DNA of 64,000 nucleotides, taken from NCBI RefSeq assembly GCF_900454495.1, contig NZ_UGSI01000002.1:124001-188000 (forward strand), given 5' to 3'. The position numbers and the translations under genes are program-made. Origin of the DNA: Paenibacillus macerans. Lineage in GTDB: Bacteria; Bacillota; Bacilli; Paenibacillales; Paenibacillaceae. Numbering within the stretch: position 1 is the stretch's first letter; each line of letters begins with the position of its first letter. Below the pieces are notes generated by a model. The model was not told the origin of the DNA and did no database searches. It was given only the letters and a program-made list of their open reading frames with translations. Positions 41,483 to 50,313 of this stretch are shown here, one piece after another.

Positions 41483-41513
41483 AATGTTTGCGAAGTAAAC
41501 ATTTCGTAAGCGT

Positions 41514-42287
41514 ATGCCATTTCCGGGGCAATATCGAATCCATCAAGCGTTCCAGGGTACCATTCAGGCGACATTAATCAAGATTTTAACGTCGCAGTTA
41601 AATCCGACAAGCGGACAGGCCAGTGCATTTAACCAGCCGGCGGAGATGATGCAGCAGTCTGCACAGAAGATGCGCTTTGGCATTTTGACGGACAACAGCG
41701 GTCTATATGAGAGATTAACGATTGAGGAAAATCTGGAGCTGTATCGTAAGTTATATGATCTTCCTAAAGCTTCGATCGATAAGGTACTGCAGTTTGTAAA
41801 CCTAAGCGGAGAACGCAAAAAGAAAGTCAATCGCTTATCGAAAGGGGTGCGTCAGCGTGTCATGTTGGCATGCGCGGTGATCCATGAGCCGGAATTATTA
41901 TTTTTGGATGAGCCTACTTCGGCTTTAGATCCAGTAAACTCAGCGCATATTTACAAGGGCTTACGCTATTTAAATGATAAAGGGACAACGATTTTTTTAA
42001 CTACGCATGATATGGCTGAGGCGGAATTGCTATGTAACCGTGTAGCGATATTGTATCAAGGGCAAATCCAAGCTATCGGCTCCCCAAAGGAACTAAAAAA
42101 ACAGCATCGGGAAAACGTAGTTTGTGTTGACTTAATCAATGGGGAAACCTACGAGCTCCCGATCGATGAGGAGACGGCCGATCAAATCGCCGGTTGGATG
42201 AAACGAGGGTTCATTAAGCGATTAGAAACGAAAGAGCCAAGTCTAGGTGATATCTTTATTAAAATGACAGGAAGTGAGTTACTATGA
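41514..42287 (+). pseudogene. ABC-2 transporter ATPase lacking Walker A
   Basis: Most of a 257-residue ABC ATPase is clear: LIKILTSQLNPTSG, LYERLTIEENLELYRKLYDL, signature LSKGVRQRVMLACAV, Walker B LLFLDEPTSALDP, and FLTTHDMAEAELL. Where GxNGAGKTT should precede LIKIL the sequence reads FQGTIQAT, so the P-loop glycine-lysine-threonine is gone, and residues 1-15 look random. It cannot bind ATP in the usual way. The 5' end was probably lost and the frame reopened by chance. It overlaps the permease fragment by four bases. Confidence 0.75.
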
Positions 42288-42860
42288 GTATCTCATTAAA
42301 ACGTGCCGGGGCAATATTTGTGAAGGATTACAAAGAATTTTCACGTAATTATGCGATCTCCATTATTCTGATTTTTCCCATTCTCTTCGCATTTCTTTTT
42401 CGAAGTGCCGGCCCGTCCTTGCCTGGAGCAATCGGTTTTCTCCTAAATATTTCGTTTGTGATTCTAACGAGTTTAGCACAAGCCTGCTTATATTGGGCTA
42501 TGAGCCAGCTAGTATAGGGTGATTGTGGCAGCAATCATTTTTTCGATTATTCTATACACCGCAGTCGGGACGATATGTGGTTTATACTCCAAGACATTGC
42601 TTGACGCAACGTTATCTATAATGCCTGTGGGCCTCGTATTCACTGGGGCACCATGGGGAGTGTTACTAGCGGATGATTTTCCGATCTTCAAAGTACTGGA
42701 GTATGCACCAAGCGTTCAACTTGTGTATTTGCTAAATATACGAAATATAGGCTTTACGACGGGAGATTTATTAAAACCCTTCCTCATTATTTTGGCCTGG
42801 ACGGTTGTATTGACGATTGTATCCGTCGTTTTGTATCAACGGCGTTTAAAGGATGAGTAG
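42284..42860 (+). pseudogene. ABC-2 permease, broken into two fragments
   Basis: The first frame (42284-42517) gives an N-terminus (FVKDYKEFSRNYAISIILIF and PILFAFLF) and ends at a TAG after LYWAMSQLV. The second, in another frame (42519-42860), gives the C-terminal helices (TAVGTICGLYSKTLLDATLS, TGAPWGVLLADDF, LAWTVVLTIVSVVLYQRRLK). The middle helices expected of ABC-2 permeases are shortened, so there is both a deletion and a frameshift. Together with the P-loop-less ATPase this is a dead exporter. Confidence 0.75.
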
Positions 42861-43118
42861 GGAAAAATTTTATTAACCGCATCATTTCAAACTCGTGTAA
42901 ATTATAACTCAACATTCGCAGCAAAAAGTCGGTAGACAAGCTTTGAAGTAGCTGGGTAAAGCAGCAATCCATGAGGCGTCACGATCCGGCGGGGGCGGTG
43001 TATCTACCTTTTGCACCGCGGCCGTTTCGAGCAGTGTCATATATCGACGCCAGGTGAGGGGGCTGTCTAAAGGGGTTGCCTGAAGGGTTCGATCTGGGTG
43101 TTCCTGCCTGCTGCTTGC
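42861..43118. other. Non-coding stretch left of the IS element
   Basis: No gene seen. GGGGGCTGTCTAAA near 43063 resembles an IS-type end but has no partner that I can find. Confidence 0.35.
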
Positions 43119-44550
43119 CTTTGCACGATTATTCCTTTCGCTCAGGGAACAGGGGATGGGGGTTAGAGCAAGGATTCAAAAAAAGAGAGAAGAAAAAAAC
43201 AAAAAAGCTGAGGAAAAAATGAGGCGGTTCAGGTGAGATTTTTGGCTTGATAAGAGAACGTGTGTTTGGTATGATGAAATAAATGGAACCTATGTTCGTA
43301 TATTCTTGATTCGGGGGCGAGTGGATATGGAAGTCAATACGGGAACGGAACTTCAATCATTCAGCAGCCGTTTTAACAGTGAGCAGGACTGCATGGAAGC
43401 ACTAATCGCGATGAAGTGGCCAAGCGGCTTCGTCTGCCCGCGCTGCGCGTACACCCGGTGCAGCCGCCTGACTTCTCGGCATATCCCCTTGTTCGAGTGC
43501 GGAAAGTGCAAGCATCAAACGTCGCCTTTGGTCGGCACGATTTTTGAAGGAGCCAAGGTGTCCTTGCTCAAGTGGTTCGAAGCTCTGGATTTGTTCCTGC
43601 TGGAGGACGGCATCTCGGCGTTGCGGCTGCGCCAGGTGATCCGGGTCACCTATAAGACCGCCTGGTCGATGCTGCACAAAATACGCCATGCCGTGGGGGA
43701 GTTCGATGCCCGGGAGCTGCTCTCCGGAGACGTGAAGGTGAACAGCGATCAGTATGGACGTAATCCGTCCCGGTGTCAGCTTTCGCATCCGTACGCCTCG
43801 GCGGTCGTAGCCGGCTGCACGGTCACGGAGTCGGGCGAGCCGGAGCAGGTCAAAATCCGCCTGGTTCCGCATAAGCGGGGAGGTGAAAAAAGGGCAAACC
43901 GTCACGAACTCGCTGCGTTCATCAACGGGCACGTGGATGCCCGTACATCGGTGGTGCAGTTGTTCCCTCAGGCCTTTCGGCTGTATGCGCCCTTGCGGAA
44001 AGTGGTGAGAGAGGCGTGGGAATCGCTGAAGAGTACGTATGGAGCCTTGGGACTGAAACATCTGCAGGCGTACCTGAACGAGTACACCGGACGCCGCCGG
44101 TTGCGCCTGCCCGGAGGACTGCCCAAAGCGGAAGAAACGATGCGGCAGAAGTTGCTGCAAATGTGTGTGGCGATTCCGGCGATCCCTTACCGCCGGCTGA
44201 TCGCGCGCCAACCGAACCAGCCCCTTGCGGCTGCGGCCTGATCGTGACGCTTGAACGGTAGGGGTTACTTGTTGCAGATCAATTTAATGGGTGGGATTAG
44301 CATGAACAGTACGGGCGTTGCTGCAGATGGAAGGATTCAGGCTACAGCAAAATCACGGGTCTTTCGTTTCGCGTCTTGTCCTTGATCTACTGTCTTGATC
44401 TCTTGTCGGTCTGTTTCACCTCCCCTAAACCTGATTTCATCTCCTAAGCTCGTCTAAATTATCTCGAACCTATTTGCTTCCCCACAAATATTTTTCTCCC
44501 GAGCTCGTCTGTTTCTCTGCTACCTGATCAAACGGGATAATCATGCAAAG
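43119..44550 (+). mobile_element. IS1595-like insertion sequence with ~28-bp terminal repeats
   Basis: The left end CTTTGCACGATTATTCC continues TTTCGCTCAGG; the right end, read inward, is CTTTGCATGATTATCCC continuing GTTTGATCAGG. They match at about 22 of 28 positions and enclose one transposase-like gene. The boundaries are approximate: no target duplication is visible and weak similarity to the MITE at 28415 extends a few bases past the right end. Confidence 0.6.
43327..44241 (+). CDS. IS1595/ISXO2-like transposase lacking the usual catalytic residues
   Basis: A 304-residue protein. A zinc ribbon (CPRCAYTRCSRL, then CGKCKHQTSPLVGT) and the following LLKWFEALDLFLLEDGISAL, SMLHKIRHAV match IS1595-family transposases. 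Where the family has VEvDEtyiGG this protein has GDVKVNSDQYGR, the second aspartate context reads VVQLFPQAFRLYA, and the N-x-I-E region reads VREAWESLKSTYGALGLKHL. All canonical catalytic acidic residues thus seem replaced, although the frame is complete. It could be inactive or use a different set. The start at 43327 follows GGGGGCGAG. Confidence 0.78.
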   Translation: MEVNTGTELQSFSSRFNSEQDCMEALIAMKWPSGFVCPRCAYTRCSRLTSRHIPLFECGKCKHQTSPLVGTIFEGAKVSLLKWFEALDLFLLEDGISALRLRQVIRVTYKTAWSMLHKIRHAVGEFDARELLSGDVKVNSDQYGRNPSRCQLSHPYASAVVAGCTVTESGEPEQVKIRLVPHKRGGEKRANRHELAAFINGHVDARTSVVQLFPQAFRLYAPLRKVVREAWESLKSTYGALGLKHLQAYLNEYTGRRRLRLPGGLPKAEETMRQKLLQMCVAIPAIPYRRLIARQPNQPLAAAA

Positions 44551-44608
44551 TCTCCGGACAGCGAGTGTGTTGATCTACCGTCCACCCCACTTCCCTGTCC
44601 TCAAGCTT

Positions 44609-45577
44609 TCAACGCCCTTCCGCGTTTCTTGCCGCGATCGGTTTCCGACTTGACTGGCAAAGATTGCCGTCGGGATCCTTGACGATCGCATAGCCCTCTC
44701 CCCAAGGCGTATCCTGCGGTGCAAGATATCCGGTATAGCCCTTAGCCGCCAATTGACGGTACAATTCGTCCAGCGCTTCGCGGCTGTCTAACTGGAAGGC
44801 GCTCTCCATCCGATGCCCGACAGGTCTTTCGCTGCCGCCTAGAATGCCTTCCGCCATTTCCCATGTGTCGAAGGCCAGGATTATCCCGTCTTCCAGGTAG
44901 ACCGGGTGTTCCCTAAACGCCGAGAGGGGGAACTTCAATAATGTTCGGACTGCTTCCGAATACATCCGAATGCCGAATATCGAACGAGCCTGGGCGAAAC
45001 GCAAAACTTCGGTTCGCGTCGCCAGCCCTTTGATCCGGGCAGCTTTTCGATCCAATAGCTGTTGAAGGTCCGGAATATCCTTGCCCGAAACCCAGCCATA
45101 CAAATCGTCTCTTGCTGCATACACCGGCAATTGGTCACGAAGTACCATTTTAATGTGCCGTACATCTTCAACATAATAAAAAGGGACTTGTTCCATGACC
45201 GATTGCTTAAACTCTTGAAACTCCTGATAGTATTCAATTGCTGTGAAGTCGTATGGCTTGTGTCTTAATGCTTCATCCGTGACAACAAAAGCAAATCTGG
45301 GTTTGCCCGCTTCTCCGGCATACTCGTATTCCCACTGCGTATAGCTCTTGAATTCATCATCAGGAAGCGTTAAACCATAGAATCCTCCGAGAAACAGGAT
45401 ATATACATCGGATTCGTCGATCCATCTCTTCCTAATTTTCATTGGACTTTCCTTGAAAGACTGCTCGATTCCAGCAGGGATATGACCGGCTTGAAGTATG
45501 GCTTCAACAGCGGTATGTCTTTCCTCAATAAGATCGTAGTAAGTAGACGATATGTAAATTTGTAATTTTTTTCTCAT
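44609..45577 (-). CDS. DUF4062 and VOC domain fusion protein
   Basis: A 322-residue protein. Residues 1 to about 95 are a DUF4062 domain: KLQIYISSTYYDLIEERHTA, SPMKIRKRWIDESDVYILFL and GGFYGLTL. DUF4062 is TIR-like and often heads STAND or defence-type proteins. A linker with DLYGWVSGKDIPDLQQLLDR follows. Residues about 195-310 read as a vicinal-oxygen-chelate domain: FGIRMYSEAVRTLLKFPLSA, VYLEDGIILAFDTWEMAEGI and YAIVKDPDGNLCQ. This pairing is not one I know. The frame is intact. The start at 45577 has only a weak GGGTGGG site. Function unknown. Confidence 0.75.
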   Translation of the reverse strand: MRKKLQIYISSTYYDLIEERHTAVEAILQAGHIPAGIEQSFKESPMKIRKRWIDESDVYILFLGGFYGLTLPDDEFKSYTQWEYEYAGEAGKPRFAFVVTDEALRHKPYDFTAIEYYQEFQEFKQSVMEQVPFYYVEDVRHIKMVLRDQLPVYAARDDLYGWVSGKDIPDLQQLLDRKAARIKGLATRTEVLRFAQARSIFGIRMYSEAVRTLLKFPLSAFREHPVYLEDGIILAFDTWEMAEGILGGSERPVGHRMESAFQLDSREALDELYRQLAAKGYTGYLAPQDTPWGEGYAIVKDPDGNLCQSSRKPIAARNAEGR

Positions 45578-45817
45578 GGGCCCACCCAAATCAAAGAATT
45601 TTAGTATAAATAGAATCTGCCACTCCCTCACTTTAATTGTCAAAATTTACCTGGGGTTTCTTGCGGCAAGCATGCACCAGACGGCGAATTGGAGGTTTAT
45701 TCTGCAGAAGAAATGGAAGACCGTCAGTGACAGCGAAGTTTTCGGCTTCACCATATATAAAGAAGGCAGGAACGGGGAGAACCCTTATCCTGCCTTCTTG
45801 CGTGCTATATGCTTTTT

Positions 45818-47188
45818 CTACTGTACTAAACTTTCCAAATTCGGCTGCAATTTATTCCGCAGCGCATACAGCATGATGGCTCCAACAAGGAACGCAGCCG
45901 CATCCGCAATGACGAGCGACCAGACCACCCCGTGGAATCCGTTCATTTGATTGGCAATAAACAGCACAGGAATCAGAACAATTCCCTGAATAACGGACAT
46001 AATGAACGCGGCGGTTCCTTGCGCTGTAGCTTGGAAGATCCCCGTAAACAACGTGGTCATTCCTGTAATGAACAAGGATAAGAACGTCACATGCAGAATG
46101 TAGCTGCCCATTTCAATTAATTGCGGGTCATTTGTAAATAAACCAATTAAGTGGCCGGAAATCAGATAGACGATGACGCCGAACAAGACGGCTAATGTTG
46201 TAATCGTTTTGATCGTAAATCCAATGGTGTGCTTCATACGTAATTTATTTGCTGTAAAAGAGAAGGCAATGAGCGGTACGACTCCCTCGCATAAGCCCAT
46301 TAGAATAAACTCGGGAAACTGCAATAAACGCGATGAAATTCCGTAAGCCGCTACAGCCTGATCTCCGTATTCGACAAGAAAATGGTTAAAGATCAGCGAC
46401 ATTGCGCCCAAAAAGATACTCATAATAAAGACGGGAACTCCGATTTTGAATACATTGCTTAGAATGTCCTTGGTAGCCTTGAACCATTTTATGGAGGCAG
46501 TTAAGAATTGGCTCTTATATCCCATATGGAAGGCGTAGAATGCACTTGCGACCAGGTTAGAAATGACCGTAGCGGACGCAACGCCGATAATGCCCCAATG
46601 GAAAACAAAGATGGCCAGCGCATCAAGAATAATATTCACAACAACACTCACCATCATACCGATCATCGACGTGACAGCCGCACCCTCCGAACGAACGATA
46701 TTTTCCAGCGTGAAGAACAATACGACGAATGGTGAACCCATAAGCATAATTGTGACATAGTCCTTCGTGAAGCCAAAGGAGTCAGGCGTTGCCCCCAGGC
46801 CATGGACAATTGGGTCGATCAACGGGAGGCCAACGGCAATTAAGATAAGACCGAGGACTAAACTGCTGTAAAAGGCGAATGAAGACACATGCTTTACATC
46901 ATCATATTTTTTCTCACCCAGCAAACGGGAGATGAAGGTACCGCTGCCCATGCCAATCAAGTTGCCCAGCGCCATGATGATCGCGAATAAAGGCAAGGTA
47001 AGTGCGAGTGCGGTTAATACGGCAGTATTGCCCAGCGTACCAAGGAAATAGGCATTCAAGATGGAATAGATGACACTCATTGACGTACCCAGCATCATAG
47101 GTACAGCGAAGTGAGCTACGGCTTTAGCGATTGGTGCTTTTTCAAAATAATGAAGGTTTTCTGCATCCATGCGAGTCACCACTTTCAT
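45818..47188 (-). CDS. MATE family efflux transporter
   Basis: A 456-residue multidrug and toxin extrusion pump with 12 helices in two MatE halves (about 20-220 and 245-440). Typical segments are PIAKAVAHFAVPMMLGTSMS, GNLIGMGSGTFISRLLGEKK and, in the second half, VFIMSIFLGAMSLIFNHFLV. It would export cationic compounds using a sodium or proton gradient. It is divergent from the TetR gene at 47308, and the 119-base gap between them contains three copies of one operator, so expression is very probably ligand-induced. Confidence 0.94.
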   Translation of the reverse strand: MKVVTRMDAENLHYFEKAPIAKAVAHFAVPMMLGTSMSVIYSILNAYFLGTLGNTAVLTALALTLPLFAIIMALGNLIGMGSGTFISRLLGEKKYDDVKHVSSFAFYSSLVLGLILIAVGLPLIDPIVHGLGATPDSFGFTKDYVTIMLMGSPFVVLFFTLENIVRSEGAAVTSMIGMMVSVVVNIILDALAIFVFHWGIIGVASATVISNLVASAFYAFHMGYKSQFLTASIKWFKATKDILSNVFKIGVPVFIMSIFLGAMSLIFNHFLVEYGDQAVAAYGISSRLLQFPEFILMGLCEGVVPLIAFSFTANKLRMKHTIGFTIKTITTLAVLFGVIVYLISGHLIGLFTNDPQLIEMGSYILHVTFLSLFITGMTTLFTGIFQATAQGTAAFIMSVIQGIVLIPVLFIANQMNGFHGVVWSLVIADAAAFLVGAIMLYALRNKLQPNLESLVQ

Positions 47189-47207
47189 TGATATATTTCG
47201 TTCTGGT

Positions 47208-47289
47208 CTAACAGTGTTAGTTTGAACCTTACAGTGTTAGATGATATCATGAACCTATAGACCTGTAAAGTATAAACTTACACTGTTAG
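47208..47289 (+). promoter_or_regulatory. Three TetR-type operators between MATE and TetR genes
   Basis: CTAACAGTGTTAG (47208-47220), CTTACAGTGTTAG (47228-47240) and CTTACACTGTTAG (47277-47289). The first two are 20 bases apart, the third 49 further. The first pair would block the minus-strand MATE promoter and the third the regulator's own. Confidence 0.8.
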
Positions 47290-47307
47290 ATAAAAGGGCG
47301 GATAACG

Positions 47308-47994
47308 ATGAAAAAGCAGCAGCCTCAGATTTCGGAGGATAAGATTTTGGAAGCTTCTTGGGAGCTTCTGGGGGAGGGGGGGATCGAGAAATTCAGCATG
47401 AGACGACTGGCCGACCGGCTGGGGATTCAGGCTCCCTCTCTGTACTGGTACTTCAAGAGCAAGCAGAATCTCTATCAGCGTCTGGCCAATCAGGTATCGA
47501 AAATCATTCTGGAGGAGTTTCACTCCGCGGGAGACTGGAAGGAGCAGTTGACAGAGCTTGCGGGAACGGTACGAAGCGTGCTCAGCCGGTATCCCTGCTC
47601 CACGCAGCTCATGATGATGACGCTCCCCCATGAACCGGACATTATCCGGTTTACCAACCGGATGATGCTCTGCGTAGAATCGACACCGCTTGAGCAAGAG
47701 CAGAAAATGCAAGTCATTACTACGTTTGTCAACTATGTCTACTTCTTCGTTCTGGACGCTTATGAACATCAGCGCAATGTCTCGGCGATTATTAAGGAGC
47801 ATGGAGCAGAAGCGCTTCCGGGCGAGGAGATGGTCCGCCTTCTGGACTCCATGAGCGAGACGGAAGCGGGACTGTTCCGGAGGATGTTCAAAAGCGGGCT
47901 GTTCAAGTTGATGGGGACCGATAGGGCGTTCGAGTTCGGCTTGAAGCTGATTCTGCTGGGGATTGAGCAGGTGATCAAGGAGCGGGAGAAGTAG
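47308..47994 (+). CDS. TetR family regulator with TetR-class C-terminal domain
   Basis: A 228-residue repressor. The helix-turn-helix is FSMRRLADRLGIQAPSLYWY followed by FKSKQNLYQRLANQ (residues about 22-62). The length and C-terminal helices (EAGLFRRMFKSGLFKLMGTD) match the TetR_C_1 group, to which the tetracycline and actinorhodin-type repressors belong. AAAAGGGCGG lies about nine bases upstream. It is divergent from the MATE pump and three copies of one palindrome lie between them. A strong terminator follows. Confidence 0.93.
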   Translation: MKKQQPQISEDKILEASWELLGEGGIEKFSMRRLADRLGIQAPSLYWYFKSKQNLYQRLANQVSKIILEEFHSAGDWKEQLTELAGTVRSVLSRYPCSTQLMMMTLPHEPDIIRFTNRMMLCVESTPLEQEQKMQVITTFVNYVYFFVLDAYEHQRNVSAIIKEHGAEALPGEEMVRLLDSMSETEAGLFRRMFKSGLFKLMGTDRAFEFGLKLILLGIEQVIKEREK

Positions 47995-48011
47995 AATGTA
48001 ACCGCAAAATG

Positions 48012-48062
48012 AAAACCGCCCAAGTCCGAGCCGCCTAACGCGGTCAGGATTCGGGCGGTTTT
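48012..48062 (+). terminator. Terminator after the TetR gene
   Basis: AAAACCGCCC (48012-48021) pairs with GGGCGGTTTT (48053-48062), with inner pairs TCC/GGA and CCGC/GCGG, then more T. Confidence 0.9.
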
Positions 48063-48169
48063 TGCATTGCTCGGCACTTCTTCTACGAGTGGCCTTTCGA
48101 GGGCAAGGACCTTGATGTAGGAAGTTGCGGCAACAAAAAATGTTGTTTAGGATCATGAACTTACTTTAG

Positions 48170-48988
48170 CTATTCTTCCAACCGTTCGTCGGTCCCCGAG
48201 TTTTCAAGTGGCGTGAACACCCTCATTGCAAAAGCGCTGCTCTCAGAGATTGTAAACGTATGGTAACGGAAAGTCAGCAGACCTGCTTCGGGGAGACGGA
48301 TGATTTGTTCCCCTTCCAAAGTACCGGAAACATCATGCCGTTCCCATAGCGTCCGGAACTCCTCACTCCTGTCACATAACTTGTCGACCAGTTCTTGATA
48401 CCACGAATCGTTCATGTACAAGGCAAACCGGCTTCTGAAATGGGCCACCATCGCAGAGGCGACATGCTCCCAATTCACGATGCGAGACTTGCTTTCCTCC
48501 ACCGCGAAGACGCGCCAAAGCATATTTTTTCCGAGCTCCGGTTCTCGACTGATGTCTTTGCACAACTTACCCGATATTTGGTTCCATGCGAGAACGTTCC
48601 AGCGTTTGTCGATAATGTAGGCCGGATAGGTTCCCATCCTGTCCAGAATCTGCTGCAGGGAAGAAGGAACGGAATCGTCCGCTTTTGGTTGAGGAAGCGA
48701 GGAATGATTGGCCAATACAAGAAGATGGTGGCGTTCGTCGCTGCTAAGCCGTAATGTTCGTACCAGGCTTTCCAAGACTTGCTCGGAGACATGAATGTCC
48801 CGGCCTTGCTCCAGCGCAGTATACCACGGCAAAGAAATACCTGATAAGCTTGCCACTTCCTCCCGTCTCAAGCCCGTTGTGCGACGGCGCGATGTTTCAA
48901 CCGCCAAACCCGCCTCTCTCGGGGATAGACGCAAGCGGCGTGACCGGAGAAAGTCGGCCAATTGTTTACGTCTTCTTTCATCATTCAT
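48170..48988 (-). CDS. XRE family regulator with MmyB-like C-terminal domain
   Basis: A 272-residue regulator. The N-terminal helix-turn-helix is LADFLRSRRLRLSPREAGL, RRRTTGLRREEVASLSGISL and PWYTALEQGRDIHVSEQVLE. The C-terminal domain (about 105-265) is the MmyB-like PAS-related ligand domain with YIIDKRWNVLAWNQISGKL. This family in actinobacteria and Firmicutes regulates short-chain dehydrogenases or antibiotics and may bind fatty acids. The start at 48988 has GAGAGGTAAC upstream. It is divergent from an SDR remnant, so its target may be dead. A paralog lies at 50314. Confidence 0.92.
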   Translation of the reverse strand: MNDERRRKQLADFLRSRRLRLSPREAGLAVETSRRRTTGLRREEVASLSGISLPWYTALEQGRDIHVSEQVLESLVRTLRLSSDERHHLLVLANHSSLPQPKADDSVPSSLQQILDRMGTYPAYIIDKRWNVLAWNQISGKLCKDISREPELGKNMLWRVFAVEESKSRIVNWEHVASAMVAHFRSRFALYMNDSWYQELVDKLCDRSEEFRTLWERHDVSGTLEGEQIIRLPEAGLLTFRYHTFTISESSAFAMRVFTPLENSGTDERLEE

Positions 48989-49159
48989 AAAGATGTTACC
49001 TCTCCATATGGTGAAAGAATTTATATTAGTATTCGTGCCAATAGTATCCGGAACAGTACTATAAATGCAGACCTGTTTGAAGGTTCTATGACTCATTATA
49101 ATCTTATTATCATCCGTCGTGAAGGAGAGTCGGAGATTAAACAAGCTGTACCGAAACTC

Positions 49160-49441
49160 GCATGGATTAGCTGTTCGCGGCTGATGGAAACCGGATGGCA
49201 AGCCGTCGAATTGAGTCCGCTTCGCGTCAACGCCGTTTGCTTCGGCATAATGCGTACCGAGCTATGGGACGGCGTTCCTGAAGAACACCGGAACGCGATG
49301 TATGAAAATGCCGCGAGATCACTGCCGGTTGGGCGAATCGGCGAACCGGAGGATGGTGCCGAGGCGTTTCTCTACTTAATGCGCGAGAAATATTCCACCG
49401 GTCAGATCGTTGTCGTGGACGGCGGTTCTACTCTGGTTTAA
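49160..49441 (+). pseudogene. SDR oxidoreductase, C-terminal remnant
   Basis: About 90 residues match the end of a classical SDR: AVELSPLRVNAVCFGIMRTE, RSLPVGRIGEPEDGAEAFLY and STGQIVVVDGGSTLV. The Rossmann motif, the catalytic serine and the YxxxK pair are absent. The frame runs upstream to 48962 but that part is antisense to the XRE gene and unrelated. A 5' deletion has removed two thirds of the gene. Confidence 0.75.
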
Positions 49442-49468
49442 GTTTCTTGTAGAATAAACGGTGCACGT

Positions 49469-49504
49469 AAGCCTCTTTCACCAAAACCTAAGCGGAAGAG
49501 GCTT
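49469..49504 (+). terminator. Hairpin after the SDR remnant
   Basis: AAGCCTCTT (49469-49477) pairs with AAGAGGCTT (49496-49504), loop 18 bases, followed by TCCC. Probably the old terminator of the SDR gene. Confidence 0.55.
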
Positions 49505-49640
49505 TCCCTCAACAAGCATCTCCGCTTTAGGCATCCTACCCCAAATGACGCGAAATTTTGGTATTAACCGCTCACAGGGTACGGAAAGTTCGGATATTAT
49601 TATAACGGTTAACCTCAGCCCTACCGGTTTCCTGAGAAAA

Positions 49641-49663
49641 GGCCATCCTGCAAGAGGATGGCC
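49641..49663. terminator. Hairpin, second copy of the 5288 hairpin
   Basis: GGCCATCCT (49641-49649), loop GCAAG, AGGATGGCC (49655-49663), then CTAAAA. Nearly identical in stem and loop to 5288-5312. It lies beyond the 3' end of the Dabb gene at 49719 on the minus strand and just before att-like copy H. Confidence 0.6.
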
Positions 49664-49692
49664 CTAAAACTTGCCGTTACAGGCAACGCGGT

Positions 49693-49715
49693 AAACTATA
49701 TCGTAAGCAGGGGCG
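49693..49715 (+). repeat. Diverged att-like repeat, copy H
   Basis: AAACTATATCGTAAGCAGGGGC. Read in register it gives Lys-Leu-Tyr-Arg-Lys-Gln, similar to copy G, and CCGTTA lies upstream as in the other copies. The match is weak on its own. Confidence 0.3.
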
Positions 49716-49718
49716 ACA

Positions 49719-50021
49719 TTAAGCAATCGGGTAATCCATGACTACGATCCCTTCGGCAAATGGGCCAATGGATTGCAAAAAATTTTGATGCAGGGGATGC
49801 TGAATATAATCGCGGCAAGCTTGCTGATTCTCAAAAGTGACTCTGATCCCCAGCGAAAAGCCCTGCATGTGCCCTGTTTCCTCCGTAACGTTAACCCCGG
49901 CGCTCAGATCGACAATACCCGGGATATTCCCCCTAAAGGCATGCACGCGCTTCACCGCATCCTCCTGCTGGTCAATGGAAACATTGGACTTGAGTTTCAA
50001 TAGTACAATATGCTCGAACAT
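49719..50021 (-). CDS. Dabb family protein
   Basis: A 100-residue stress-responsive alpha/beta-barrel protein: MFEHIVLLKLKSNVSIDQQE, IPGIVDLSAGVNVTEETGHM, then SLGIRVTFENQQACRDYIQH with PLHQNFL. The RDYIQHPLHQ segment is the family's conserved YxxHPxH motif. GGAGG is eight to nine bases before ATG 50021; the ATG at 50036 precedes that site. Function unknown in this group. Immediately upstream lies a reductase remnant on the same strand. Confidence 0.9.
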   Translation of the reverse strand: MFEHIVLLKLKSNVSIDQQEDAVKRVHAFRGNIPGIVDLSAGVNVTEETGHMQGFSLGIRVTFENQQACRDYIQHPLHQNFLQSIGPFAEGIVVMDYPIA

Positions 50022-50049
50022 CTTTTTTTCCTCCAAGGTTCCTGATTAT

Positions 50050-50192
50050 ATTTCGCTTTGCAGCTGCTTCAATCTGGATGGTATCTCCATCCATTTCACG
50101 AAATTTTCGCCTACAAGATCAAGGTGCTTTATGGCAGGTTCGTCCGTCAGCTCGCCCTGATCATTGATCTTTTCATGAACCAGGCCGATTCT
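50050..50192 (-). pseudogene. NAD(P)H-dependent FMN reductase-like C-terminal remnant
   Basis: On the minus strand one frame reads GLVHEKINDQGELTDEPAIK followed by HLDLVGENFVKWMEIPSRLK before a TAA. The pattern of dGelTDe followed by an amphipathic helix ending in W resembles the C-terminus of NADPH-dependent FMN reductases (flavodoxin-like). No start codon or N-terminal half is present. The identification rests on about 40 residues and is tentative. Confidence 0.4.
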
Positions 50193-50313
50193 TGCTATTC
50201 TCCCTAAGGAGAACATAGACTAGTGTATATGGACCTAACGAGGCTAGGAAGAGATCTGGTTATCGTAGGATCGCGAATCCTACGTTCATCAATGAATAGG
50301 AGGCATGGAGATC

